DNA of 64,000 nucleotides from Asterias rubens (lineage: Eukaryota; Echinodermata; Asteroidea; Forcipulatida; Asteriidae): contig NC_047066.1 in assembly GCF_902459465.1 (NCBI RefSeq), positions 9,861,047 through 9,925,046 on the forward strand, written 5' to 3'. Position numbers and translations under genes: made by a program. This document shows, one piece after another, positions 24,278 to 33,070 of this stretch. Below the pieces are notes generated by a model, which saw only the letters and a list, made by a program, of their open reading frames with translations, did not search any database and was not told where the DNA came from. Every line of letters starts with the position of its first letter. Position 1 is the stretch's first letter.

Positions 24278-26913
24278 TCGTCTCAGTGATCATGAGACGA
24301 AAATTATTATTTTAGCATGAAAAACGTTCTTTCTGTTTTACTCATTTCTCATAAACTACAGCACCACAGCCACTATTATTTTAAGGTACGCTTTCTACTA
24401 TCATAATCTTCAAACGGTGTAAGTTTGATGTAAATCTGTGATCGGACATTGTGTTTTGTGTTACAAAAAGTACCCAAATCCTTTAAGCAAGGGGAAAAAA
24501 GCCACATACAAACCATTCGTTAATTCGGAGTCACAAATTCTAGTCCCGTATTACTAATACTAGGTCAACCCCAAGTCAAATTATAAATGAGAGTTTTTCC
24601 CACAACATTTCAGATTGAGTTGATTCCCGTTTCACAAATTGTTGCATTCACTGACCTTCGAGGATTGTACAGTCTGATTTTCTCTTTCTTTGTGGGAATT
24701 CACTCTCGTGCACCTTGAACTTGGTGGTTTTGGCGCCTATAGGGCCGCGGCCGGCTATGCGACTGATTGATGCTGCTGCTGCGTTGTCGTCATCGCCGGC
24801 GTCCATAGTCAGCGCATCACCGATGCCGATATTCCCCCTGACTGCGAACTAACTCCTGCCAGCGATAACTCAATTCCCTAACATTAACAAGCTTGGATTT
24901 AGTTTATTCTGGTTTATACAACTTCGCCACTTTCTTCCCCTGCTTCACAGGACGCAGTTTCCTGAGCAGACGCAATCTTTTTCTTAACCGCCCAACAGAA
25001 GCTTTCAGAAACAACAAGCTCTTTCATTGGTCCGCACATCCATATGTATGCCAAACGCGCTTTGATTGGCCGAGCGTATAGTCATTTATTTATTTGTTGC
25101 ACGATCCAAGTCATTCACTTATTTTTATGCTTACATTTTCGCGAATAAATCCTTGACGACTTTTTTGGGTGGTAAGTTGAATTTTCTACCAATTTAGAGA
25201 CAAATGAGAGTAGTTTTGTGGGGTTAACCACTGGAAAGCATAAATTGGAGAATCATCCCAAGGTCTAGAAATTATTGTAATGGCTTGCCCTTTGCCCTAG
25301 ATAATTAATGTTTTTGTTCCGTTTGTCTGTTTACAGAAATAGCTGCGCTAATTGGAAACATTGAGGAGTACAGCAACACTGAATACAATGGAGGCGACAT
25401 CGATGAAGACTACAGTGCAGTATGGGGTATGCGAAGGGGAGGGGGAAGGGGAAATCAAAGACAGGGCCGGGGATGGGGAAAGCGAAGAGACGGCCGGGGA
25501 TGGGGAAAGCGAAGTAACGGCGGGGGAAGAAGAAACGGGTGGGGAAGGAGGAAAGGTGGAAGATCATCTAAGAGTAGTGGAAGTGACAGTAGTGGAAGTG
25601 ACAGTAGTTGCAGTGATGAGACAACTACTGAAGCTGTCCAAACCACAAAGCTTTCTACAACAACCCTTGCACAAACGACTGCCTCTACCACAACCACCCT
25701 TGAACCGACGACTGTTTCTAACGCAACCACCCTTGAACCAACGACTGTTTCTAACGCAACCACCCTTGAACCAACGACTGTTTCTAACGCAACCACCCTT
25801 GAACCGACGACTGTTTCTAACGCAACCACCCTTGAACCAACGACTGCTTCTGCTACAACTAATCCAACTACGACTCCTTCTGGTACACGCACTCCAGATG
25901 CCACACCTCCTTCTGGTACACGCACTCCAGATGCCACGCCTCCTTCTGGTACGCGCACTCCAGATGCCACGCCTCCTTCTGGTACACGCACTCCAGATGC
26001 AACACCTCCTTCTGGTACACGCACTCCAGATGCCACGCCTCCTTCTGGTACACGCACTCCAGATGCCACGCCTCCTTCTGGTACACGCACTCCAGATGCC
26101 ACGCCTCCTTCTGGTACACGCACTCCAGATGCCACGCCTCCTTCTGGTACACGCACTCCAGATGCCACGCCTCCTTCTGGTACGCGCACTCCAGATGCCA
26201 CGCCTCCTTCTGGTACGCGCACTCCAGATGTCACGCCTCCTTCTGGTACGCGCACTCCAGATGCCACGCCTCCTTCTGGTACACGCACTCCAGATGCCAC
26301 GCCTCCTTCTGGTACACGCACTCCAGATGCCACGCCTCCTTCTGGTACACGCACTCCAGATGCAACACCTCCTTCTGGTACACGCACTCCAGATGCCACG
26401 CCTCCTTCTGGTACGCACACTCCAGATGCCACGCCTCCTTCTGGTACACGCACTCCAGATGCCACGCCTCCTTCTGGTACGCGCACTCCAGATGCCACGC
26501 CCCCTTCTGGTACACGCACTCCAGATGCCACACCTCCTTCTGGTACACGCACTCCAGATGCCACGCCTCCTTCTGGTACACGCACTCCAGATGCCACACC
26601 TCCTTCTGGTACACGCACTCCAGATGCCACGCCTCCTTCTGGTACGCGCACTCCAGATGCCACGCCTCCTTCTGGTACACGCACTCCAGATGCCACACCT
26701 CCTTCTGGTACACGCACTCCAGATGCCACACCTCCTTCTGGTACACGCACTCCAGATGCCACGCCTCCTTCTGGTACGCGCACTCCAGATGCCACGCCTC
26801 CTTCTGGTACACGCACTCCAGATGCCACGCCTCCTTCTGGTACACGCACTCCAGATGCCACGCCTCCTTCTGGTACGCGTACTCCAGATGCCACACCTCC
26901 TATGATACCATAG
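9907..26913 (+). CDS. Gene 2: secreted LDLa / Arg-Gly-Trp / Thr-mucin protein (3 coding exons, 600 aa)
   Basis: Coding exons are 9907-9985, 23665-23811 and 25337-26913, all joined in phase 1; a 5' UTR part probably begins at 9859. Residues 1-22 form a signal peptide (MAKSTLLLLVVLAAIIRG). Residues 39-74 are one LDLa domain with six Cys (39, 46, 52, 59, 65, 74), CDG and a TDE acidic end, but Gln64 replaces the usual acidic calcium ligand. An acidic linker (to about 104) precedes residues 107-156, with 18 Lys/Arg, one Asp and three GWG motifs. Ser/Asp and Thr-rich units with SNAT sequons follow, then 31 PSGTRTPDATP units (256-596) and PMIP-stop. Predicted secreted and heavily O-glycosylated. Function is unknown; an antimicrobial, adhesive or egg-coat role is only inference. 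The 13.7 kb intron is full of repeats. The exon linkage rests on phase, splice signals and agreement with three paralogues. Confidence 0.78.
10091..10321 (-). pseudogene. Possible decayed LINE 3' end
   Basis: Read on the minus strand, one frame gives KRWRDVSRSNMDKN and a neighbouring frame a Glu/Lys-rich stretch, reminiscent of the C-terminal end of non-LTR reverse transcriptases (RW-x-D-V). There is no catalytic domain nearby and the frame is broken. It could be chance. Confidence 0.2.
10322..10698. mobile_element. MITE-A copy
   Basis: TTAAAGGCTCTGGACACTAT ... GTGTCCATTACCTTTAA, with the internal GAGACCTCA palindrome. Confidence 0.8.
10699..11311. other. Intron 2 of gene 2, nothing recognised
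   Basis: Only a short local duplication of TGTAGAATGTGAATTC near 11099-11137 is visible. Confidence 0.4.
11312..11530. mobile_element. Palindromic element around ACACGGTCGGC
   Basis: GCGAACTAACACGGTCGGC and GCCGACCGTGTTAGTTC are inverted near 11468-11540, preceded by GGGACACGTTGCCTTGGATC, which I recall as the end of a common echinoderm dispersed repeat. The other arm looks truncated. Confidence 0.5.
11531..11620. repeat. Fragment of the tRNA-type SINE
   Basis: ACTCAGTACTTTCCCGAATTC followed by ATCACGGGCATATTACCGGG matches the body of the SINE at 44083-44352. Confidence 0.45.
11634..11713. repeat. Two stem-loop ends, GTGTTCGGGCAACAGCCCGAAC type
   Basis: TTCGGGCAACAGCCCGAA and TTCGGCCAACAGCCGAA are two consecutive near-perfect hairpins. 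The first recurs in reverse orientation at 15467-15510. They resemble 3'-terminal hairpins of rolling-circle type elements. Confidence 0.6.
11741..12420 (+). repeat. Repeat B, copy 1 (TGACGTCA-containing)
   Basis: Begins TCCTCGCGTTCTTCTTTCCC after a T-run. It shares colinear sequence with 13187-13713 (AGTAAAGCTTGTACAAACTT, GAAACCGCCACTTTTT, paired TGACGTCA). Its later part (ACCCCATTTGACCTTGACTT) is related to the units at 15977-23538, so the repeats share ancestry. Confidence 0.65.
12421..13186. other. Intron 2 of gene 2, nothing recognised
   Basis: No similarity to other parts of the window and no supported gene. Confidence 0.4.
13187..13713 (+). repeat. Repeat B, copy 2
   Basis: Diverged copy of 11741-12220: same order of CTCGTGTTCTTCTTTACC, AGTAAAGCTTGTACAAACTT, TGACGTCA motifs and AATAAATCAAAGTTTAAAAT. 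Confidence 0.65.
13714..14072. other. Intron 2 of gene 2, short inverted repeat only
   Basis: ATATCCAACGGCGCTCTCTT and CGAAAGAGGGCGCTGTTGGG form a small inverted repeat at 13732-13784. Otherwise nothing recognised. Confidence 0.4.
14073..15433 (-). repeat. Hairpin-ended composite repeat, unit I (minus orientation)
   Basis: Read on the minus strand it starts GGTTTTTCTTATTCTTCTCG (15433), carries a TGTACATGTAAT/CACGTGGTGAC block, the 5S-like module (14851-14944) and about three ~142 bp subrepeats. It ends in the stem-loop CTAGTGTTTG...ACAAACACTA followed by TATCTAG (14073). Confidence 0.75.
14851..14944 (-). repeat. 5S-rRNA-derived module
   Basis: Minus-strand sequence AAGTTAAGCAAAATCGAGCC ... 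AGTATTTGGATGGGAGACCA corresponds to the box A and box C control region of 5S rRNA. Confidence 0.7.
15467..15522 (-). repeat. Stem-loop terminus in reverse orientation
   Basis: GTTCGGGCTGTTGCCCGAAC between an A-run and an A-rich tract. It is the reverse complement of the hairpin at 11637. Confidence 0.65.
15523..15961 (+). repeat. Composite repeat, 3' fragment (plus orientation)
   Basis: One ~142 bp subrepeat (GGGCTTTACGTACGTAGTCT ...), then the conserved end with the TAGTGTTTGTTTGTACAAAC hairpin and CTAG at 15958-15961. It stands head-to-head against unit I. Confidence 0.7.
15977..17390 (+). repeat. Composite repeat, unit III with best-preserved 5S-like module
   Basis: Starts GGTTTTTCTTATTCTTCTCG, contains a TGACGTCA motif, the 5S-like segment 16519-16620, and several ~130-145 bp subrepeats (CTCTTCTCCAGTCGTCATTA). 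The hairpin end is missing. Confidence 0.7.
16519..16620 (+). pseudogene. 5S rRNA pseudogene / SINE3-type head
   Basis: TCTACGACCGTACTGCGTTG, GGTTCCCGTCCGATCAC, GAAGTTAAGCAAAATCGGGC and AGTACTTTGATGGGAGACC follow the order and spacing of 5S rRNA from its 5' end through box A, the intermediate element and box C. The 3' third is lost, so this is not a functional 5S gene. An internal pol III promoter could remain. Three more diverged copies lie in neighbouring units. Confidence 0.8.
17391..17827. other. Intron 2 of gene 2: half MITE-B and a tRNA-like scrap
   Basis: 17397-17441 is one arm of MITE-B (CGTTAAGCAGCTCTATGAAGTTGGGCC). 17446-17506 has box A/B-like words (TAGCAGCGGTAAGAG, GGATCAAATCCC) of a decayed tRNA-type repeat. 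The rest is unrecognised. Confidence 0.4.
17828..18181. repeat. Long imperfect palindrome (~350 bp)
   Basis: The left arm from TAGTTTGTATTTGTGAATTA through AACAGCCGGTGTGGGCG to AACTGTTTACATCTGTTTTC is mirrored on the right. The left arm has an extra ~26 bp near 17937. This is a foldback element with no coding capacity. Confidence 0.85.
18182..18699. other. Intron 2 of gene 2, nothing recognised
   Basis: No repeat relationship within the window and no coding support for the small ORFs. Confidence 0.4.
18700..19011 (+). repeat. Composite repeat, 3' fragment
   Basis: Matches the conserved end region (CCTCACGTATTCCACAAAAA, TTTAGGTTGAAATGTACAC, hairpin) but closes TATCTATTC instead of TATCTAG. 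Confidence 0.7.
19028..19624 (+). repeat. Composite repeat, subrepeats and 3' end
   Basis: Starts at the TTCTCCTATAAATAGCTTCG block, has about two subrepeats and ends with the hairpin and CTAG (19621-19624). Confidence 0.7.
19633..21445 (+). repeat. Composite repeat, complete unit (1.8 kb)
   Basis: Runs GGTTTTTCTTATTCTTCTCG, TGACGTCA, two tandem ~300 bp GTACATGTACTTTGTCAC blocks, the 5S-like module at 20429-20520, four ~142 bp subrepeats, hairpin and CTAG at 21442-21445. It abuts the next unit directly. Confidence 0.8.
20429..20520 (+). repeat. 5S-rRNA-derived module
   Basis: CGTACCATACTGCGTTGATA, AAGTTAAGCAAAATCGAGCC, AGTATTTGGATGGGAGACCA: box A to box C of 5S rRNA, diverged from 16519-16620. 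Confidence 0.7.
21446..23538 (+). repeat. Composite repeat, complete unit (2.1 kb)
   Basis: Same order as 19633-21445 with about six subrepeats; the 5S-like module is at 22236-22326 and CTAG at 23535-23538. The length difference from the previous unit is due to subrepeat number. Exon 3 of gene 2 starts 127 bp further on. Confidence 0.8.
22236..22326 (+). repeat. 5S-rRNA-derived module
   Basis: Near-identical to 20429-20520, including AAGTTAAGCAAAATCGAGCC and TTTGGATGGGAGACCACTTG. Confidence 0.7.
23865..24091. mobile_element. MITE-H
   Basis: AGGGCCTTTTGTCACACAAG ... TTGCCTGTAACTTG ... CATGGCCCTT inverted ends, 53 bp after the LDLa exon donor. Related to 48562-48787. Confidence 0.65.
24130..24486. 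mobile_element. MITE-I
   Basis: TTAAAGGGTCTCTGTACTTT and ...AAAAAGTACCCAAATCCTTTAA are inverted ends; the interior has a ~32 bp T-run (from 24239) and mirrored GATAATGATAGTAGAAAGC. A relative lies at 34590-34930. Confidence 0.7.
24487..25336. other. Last intron of gene 2, nothing recognised
   Basis: Ends TTTGTCTGTTTACAG before 25337. A GC-richer patch near 24740-24830 shows no recognised motif. Confidence 0.4.
25876..26898 (+). repeat. 33 bp coding minisatellite, 31 units (gene 2)
   Basis: 1,023 bp = 31 x 33 bp, encoding PSGTRTPDATP. Same unit number as gene 1, but with different variant order near 26520-26760, so unit-level exchange has occurred since duplication. Confidence 0.95.
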
Positions 26914-27895
26914 ACCCATAATACGACTACTTCTGCCACAACCACGTGATCCAACTAAGACGACTGCTTCTGCAACAACCACCCTTGATGATCCAACTAA
27001 GATGACCACCCTTGATTCAACTAAGACGACTGTTTCTGCTACAACCACCCTTGATCCAACTAAGATGACCACCCTTGATCAAACAAGACGACTGCTTCTG
27101 CAACAACCACCCTTGATGATCAAACTGAGACGTCGACTGCTTCTGCCACAACCACTCTTGATCAAACTAAGACGACTGCTTCTGCAACAACCAACTAAAG
27201 ACAACTGCTTCTGCCACAACCACCCTTGATCAAACTAAGACGACTGCTTCTGCCACAACCACCCTTGATCCAACTAAGACGACTGTTTCTGGCACAACCA
27301 CCCTTGATCAAACTGAGACGACTGCTTCTGTTACAACCACCCTTGATCAAACTAAGACGACTGTTTCTGCCACAACCACCCTTGATCCAACTAAGACGAC
27401 TGTTTCTGCCACAACCACCCTTGATCAAACTAAGACGACTGCTTCTGCCACAACCACCCTTGATCCAACTAAGACGACTGTTTCTGGCACAACCACCCTT
27501 GATCAAACTGAGACGACTGCTTCTGTTACAACCACCCTTGATCAAACTAAGACGACTGTTTCTGCCACAACCACCCTTGATCCAACTAAGACGACTGTTT
27601 CTGCCACAACCACCCTTGATCAAACTAAGACGACTGCTTCTGCCACAACCACCCTTGATCAAACTGAGACGACTGTTTCTGCCACAACCACCCTTGATCA
27701 AACTAAGACGACTGTTTCTGCCACAACCACCCTTGATCAAACTGAGACGACTGCTTCTGTTACAACCACCCTTGATCCAACTAAGACGACTGTTTCTGCC
27801 ACAACCACCCTTGATCAAACTAAGACGACTGCTTCTGCCACAACCACCCTTGATCCAACTAAGACGACTGCTACACTTTATTACCCTGTTTAATT
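26914..27895 (+). pseudogene. Decayed Thr-repeat continuation after the gene 2 stop
   Basis: Same structure and same frame breaks as 1529-2510. The Thr frame ends at TAA after CTTTATTACCCTGTT. It is likely transcribed as 3' UTR unless spliced. Confidence 0.7.
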
Positions 27896-28178
27896 ACCCG
27901 TTTTTGTCAAAATGACAACCTAAACGGGCGTTTGTGTGGGAAACTGTAACAGATACATCTCGACTGAGACAAAACCTACACACAAGTAACACCGTGCTTC
28001 AACTAAAGCCACAATTCAAAACAGCAAGACCACTAGGTCAGGCTAAGTTTTCTCAAGAAATACACTTTTTAGTTGTGACTGAAAAGGTAACGCAACTGAA
28101 CTACCAAAACCTTTTCTTCGTAAAAAAAAAGGTTCAATATTGTACAGTCTCTTGTTTACTCGAACGGAAATTGATGTC

Positions 28179-28561
28179 TTAAAGGCAGTGGACACTATTG
28201 GTAATTACTCAAAATAATTATTAGCATAAAACCTTACTTGGTAACAAGTAATGGGGAGAGGTTGATAGTAAAGCATTGTGAGAAACGGCTCTCTCTGAAG
28301 TGACGTAGTTTTCGAGAAAGAAGTAATTTTTCACGAATTTGATTTCGAGACCTCAAGTTTAGAATTTGAGGTCTCGAAATCAACCATCTGAAAGCACACA
28401 ACTTCGTGTGACAAGGGTGTTTTTTCTTTCATTAATATCTCGCAAGTTCGATGACCGATTGAGCTGAAACTTTCACAGATTTGTTATTTGATGCTTATGT
28501 TGCGATACAGCAAAGGAGAAGACTGGTCTTTGACAATTACCATTAGTGTCCAGTGGCTTAA
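28179..28561. mobile_element. MITE-A copy (in duplication)
   Basis: Duplicate of 2793-3175 with a few substitutions (for example CAACCATC for CAAGCATC). Confidence 0.85.
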
Positions 28562-29293
28562 AAGCGGCAAAGTGGTTTTCAAAATTACGTTTATTGATAG
28601 CTATCTTTACTTTAGACATTATAATCCGAAGTTGAGTCTTGTAGATGACATTTTTCACGCCAATTGTGTAGACTTGGGTTAGAGATAGCCACGCCCACAG
28701 TGCCAGTTTTTTGGGGATCGTACTGAGTCATTGAGATTTTCAACTGGAAATAGGTTTTATTCAAGCTATTACCAAAATTGGAAGTTGAAGCATTGCATGG
28801 TTTGCGGTATCACCATGCATGTTTCTTCTACTTGCCAGGTAGTGTAATATAACGTTCTTTTTAAAACGTGTCTTGCTTGTTATCTTTTACCGCAGAGTAG
28901 ATTTCCAAACTATTTATTATTAACTTTTAGGTTAGAGATCCCTTGCAAATGACGTCATAATCTCAAACAGCGCCCTCATTGAGGCAAGATTATTATAGTC
29001 AGATAATTGGACAATAGCCGTCTTTATTAATGTGTTCATTAACAGTGGGCACGTGACATCGGCTTACCAGCGCCTGCACTGCGCGTTATGCAAGGAGTCT
29101 CTATCTATGATTGTAATCCATTAGTTTCTGAAACATTAAAATACTTCTTGAGCATAAACAAATAATGCAATCGTCGTCATTTTCTTGTTGCTGCAAACAC
29201 ATTTACCCCCGATTCCCGTTATTTCAAAAATCTCATGTATTCGATGAAATAAATGGTGTTCTATAGTGCATTTTGATAATTTCAATGGTCAAA
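28562..29293. other. Intergenic, nothing recognised
   Basis: Duplicate of 3176-3885 with an additional 22 bp near 28746 (TGGAAATAGGTTTTATTCAA). Confidence 0.5.
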
Positions 29294-29404
29294 ATGTTTC
29301 CCTCGGGACTTACGTTCGTCATTATCGTGACGTGTGCATGCATTGCAGGTTTATCCAGTATTGGCGGCTACGGCTACAGCTACGGCTGTAAAGGGTGGTG
29401 CTAA
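29294..29404 (+). CDS. Small ORF, duplicate of 3886-3996, doubtful
   Basis: The same 36 codons with a hydrophobic start and a Gly/Tyr/Cys end overlapping MITE-E (29356-29480). Intact in both copies, but the copies are too young for that to show selection. Confidence 0.2.
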   Translation: MFPSGLTFVIIVTCACIAGLSSIGGYGYSYGCKGWC

Positions 29405-29803
29405 CCATACTTCAACGTATAATGACGCAAAAATCTAGCCATAGCCGTAGTTATATTGGCTTATTGGGACAAGGCCTATGACTCGTGTGTAGTTGTGTTT
29501 TAAAAAGGGAATAAAAGGGTAGCGACAAGTACGAGTTCTTGCACGGCCGTTTAAACCGGCAGGGTCGTCCCGTGCACACGGCAACGACCCTGTAAGGTTT
29601 TAAACGGACGTTTAACAACGAGTCACTACTCTTGTATTTCCATTCATATAATATGCCATTTTGTGAAAAAACGTAAAAAAAATACAATTACAGACACTTT
29701 GACAGTTGAAAATTCGAGGTTTGAAATATTTTTTTTCAAAAACTGGGAACCTGGGAACAAAAGAGTTCCATGTAAACTGATTTGGACTTTACACAAGCCC
29801 ACA

Positions 29804-30277
29804 ATCTCACTCAAAAATAAAACACTTCAGGCAGTCCTGAAGCCATTAGAAAAATACGCATCTGAAAGCACACAAATTAATTTGTGTTTTGCTCTTCTTT
29901 CTCGCAACTTTGATGACCACTCCAGCCAAATTGTCACAGGCTTGTTATATTTTCATGCATAATGTTAGGATACACTCAGTGAGAATACTGGGCCCAATTT
30001 CATGGCTCTGCTTACCGCCGAATTCTGCGCTTACGATCACGATTCCCCGCTTACATGCAAGCGCCGAATTTCTGCGCTAGCCTTGTATAAGCGTAGAATG
30101 CCTAATAAAGTGGAGTACGCACGCGCAGAAGCCAAAATTCGCCGCTAGCCTGTGAAATACGCTTGCCGTAGACACAGAATTATCTGCTTCCGTAAGTGCG
30201 ATTATGTGCTTACGGTAAGCAGACTGAAATTGGGCCCTGATCGTTGACACAGTTACCAAAGGTGTCCAGTGCCTTTA
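29804..30277. mobile_element. Truncated MITE-A with nested MITE-B (in duplication)
   Basis: Duplicate of 4396-4869. Confidence 0.7.
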
Positions 30278-31238
30278 TGACGCATACATCTCCAAGCTAG
30301 CCAACCATAAGAAACACATAAGAGGTTTTTCCTTAAAATAAACCTACTAGAATTCACATTCCCATCACATCAGCATGTTAAAACAAGATCCTTTATGTGT
30401 CACTACATTGCAGCTGTTAGTTACGGTGGCAGGAGATTCTGTTCCCGTGTTTACCCCACAGTGAGGTTTTTTGTTTTTTTAACACTGACAATTCCCCCAT
30501 CTTGAGAAGAGACCATACGTTGAAACGCTTTGGAAATAATGCTCCAATGGGGCAGGTGTGCCTTGCGACGTTTTACTACAAAATTATAGAGGAATTCGGG
30601 ATTTCTTTTCCTTTTTGGAGTTATATGGAACATGTGCATAACGGCGTTATTGATAACATAATCTCCTATATCAAGACAGGAATTGGTAGTATTACAGTAC
30701 AAAAACTCTCGAGGTGGAGATCCATTTGGCAAAGGGTGTACAAACTTCTTTTGATAGCGCCCTCTAAGCAACATCATCCTCTCAGCCCATGTGAGGACTG
30801 GAGAAAAAAATAACTATTACAAGTGGTGATCATCACAATTTTTGGTATAGGCGTTATTGCACCTGTCGTTTCAGTAGGGCGCCCTCATCTAGATGTCAAA
30901 GGAAAGTAACATATCGGCTCATCTTTAGCCTGAACATCTGACGTCACACTTCAAGGCTTGTAAATTACGCCAGATACCAGCCTTGAGGCCCACTCTCTAC
31001 AACATTGTACCTTTGACATCTAGCGTTCATTTCACATGGAGACTCGCAGTCAATCATATGTACATGTTTACATACAAGACTATGAAACAACATTGCATGC
31101 ATGTACGTGCCGTACACAATATTAATAATGCACACCGCATGCACATGACCGAAAGGCAGCTGTGACAGATCACCTCGGACCAATCAAAACACAGACACGT
31201 TTATCCACTTAATCATTGTATCCAATCATTGGGTCCTT
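30278..31238. other. Intergenic, nothing recognised
   Basis: Duplicated up to 31110, unique afterwards. Short ORFs are unsupported. Confidence 0.45.
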
Positions 31239-31460
31239 AAAGGCACTGGACGGTATTGTTCATGATCGACCATGGTCAATTCGAGAGCTACGTCACAGTT
31301 TTTAGTCAACACTATACGGCTCTGGACAAGTGTGAGTCGCTCACCCGAACTTGCTCTGTCCCGAACCAGAGACGTCCTGCAAGATGTGCCTTTCACCTCG
31401 CATTCCATTCAAACGGAGTTTCGTAGTAAATACACACTCCACTCATTACATTTTTGGACA
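31239..31460. repeat. Dispersed repeat fragment
   Basis: TTAAAGGCACTGGACGGTAT followed by GGTCAATTCGAGAGCTACGT. The latter recurs near 46713-46760 together with GTCGCTCACC and CTTGCTCT. Confidence 0.5.
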
Positions 31461-32493
31461 AATGCAACAGGCGGTCGAAAACTACATCTCATTACTTTAA
31501 TACAGATATGAGAAGCAATTATTACGTCACTGCATGCTGACCAATGTGATTATTTGGCTTTCAAGACCAGTGCCTCGTACTGATAAAAAAGACTGGGGAC
31601 AAGTTTACGTCAAAGCCTGATGGTACTGCAAACCAAGGTTGGAAAACTGCAGAACCAATAAAAGCAAAGCAAAAACATAGTCACAGTTTGTAACAAATAT
31701 TAAGAAAAAGGGAACAAGTATTGAATTTGTTGGAAACAAGCAACCAATCAATTGCAATCATGAGATAGTTTTTTGTTTCATTGAAAACTTGAAGAAAAGT
31801 TTATCTGGGTCACAACATCTGTTAATACGGTTGAATGTTTTGCTAACATTGGGCCGGCTGACCATGCCAACCAGTGCGGTTTGTTGATCAACAAATAAGA
31901 AGTCTGTTTCAAAACCGATATTTGGGTAAAATGCAATTAAATTGTGTCTTTTTACCCAACTTAAGGACTGTATATAATTATTTAGATATTTGCTTTTGTA
32001 CTATAACAGAAGGTCACATTCTTACCACTGATAAACATCAATTCTGAAATTCGTTTATTACATTTTATTTTATGCTCTGAAGGCCGCTGTCCCATTTAAA
32101 CTACTGAATGGCCTTTGCATTTTGTTCGTTTTGTTCTTACTGTTTCTGTAAAAGCATTCGTAACATTTACCGATTCGATAGTAGTGTTTGTTTTTAAAAC
32201 AAGAAATATCTTTCTATGCCATAAAAATTAATTGCATTTTCCCCCCTTGAGCAGTCTTTTCTGCTTTCATTCCTTTAAAGGAGAGGTTCGACATTCTACA
32301 AAATAAAAATGTAAAATACTGTTTCAGTGCCTTAATTTCACTCTTATTGTGACACAATCAGAGTAATGTATCTGTTTTGTGCTTATATTATTTTACAAAG
32401 AAAGGTCAAGATTAAGGGCCAGTTACGTCGAGTATACATCACGAGCCAAAACACGCCAGAGATAAGATGGGAAACCGTAATAAAATAAGCTAC
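31461..32493. other. Intergenic, nothing recognised
   Basis: AT-rich. No supported feature. Confidence 0.5.
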
Positions 32494-32644
32494 GGGTGCG
32501 TTCGTTTAGCTTCCCTGGGTCGACCCCGGTGTGTGGCTGTTTTTTTTCCAAGACGAACGTGTGCAGATAATTACCCACGTTCGTCCTGGAAGTAAAAACC
32601 GCCACACACCGGGGTCGACCCAGGGAAGCTAAACGAACGCACCC
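32494..32644. mobile_element. MITE-J palindrome
   Basis: GGGTGCGTTCGTTTAGCTTC and GAAGCTAAACGAACGCACCC are 20 bp inverted ends, with GGGTCGACCCCGGTGTGTGG inside. Close copy at 48380-48531, longer relative at 50288-50516. Confidence 0.85.
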
Positions 32645-32814
32645 ATAATAAACGGAGAAGGGAAAAAGAGAAGAGGTGGACAAAGAAGAAGAAAGTGGAG
32701 GGATAATAATAGTAATAATATCGAAGTCTTCCCGTATTTACCAAACAAGGTACTCCAAGCGCTTATAACAGAAAGATGGGTAATTGAAATTTTATGAATT
32801 CTGAGACCCGATTA

Positions 32815-33070
32815 TGTAGCACCTTACGAGGGTTTACAAGGTGCTACAGCGCATCAGCAGCTACAGTCAGGAACACTGGGGTGAACCCCTTCTCTTTTTG
32901 AGAAGTGCACTGGTTTTTTTTACGTCCCATCCGAAGAACGAAGCAATGGTTAAGTGTCTTGCTTAAGGACACATTTGTCGTGACTTGGGGGTTCGAATCC
33001 ACAATCTGGTGACCAGAAACACCAGAGTTTGAATTCGGTGTTCTTTACCGCTCGGCAACGAAACTTCCAA
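32815..33070. repeat. SINE-like dispersed repeat
   Basis: Contains GCAATGGTTAAGTGTCTTGC and box B-like GGGGGTTCGAATCCAC. The layout resembles tRNA-derived repeats; ends are not defined. Confidence 0.35.

Larger units (their letters stand above)
25449..31110. repeat. Segmental duplication, right copy
   Basis: Partner of 1-5702. It contains the last exon of gene 2 from the Arg/Gly stretch onward and 4.2 kb of 3' flank, including the same MITEs and small ORF. Confidence 0.93.
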
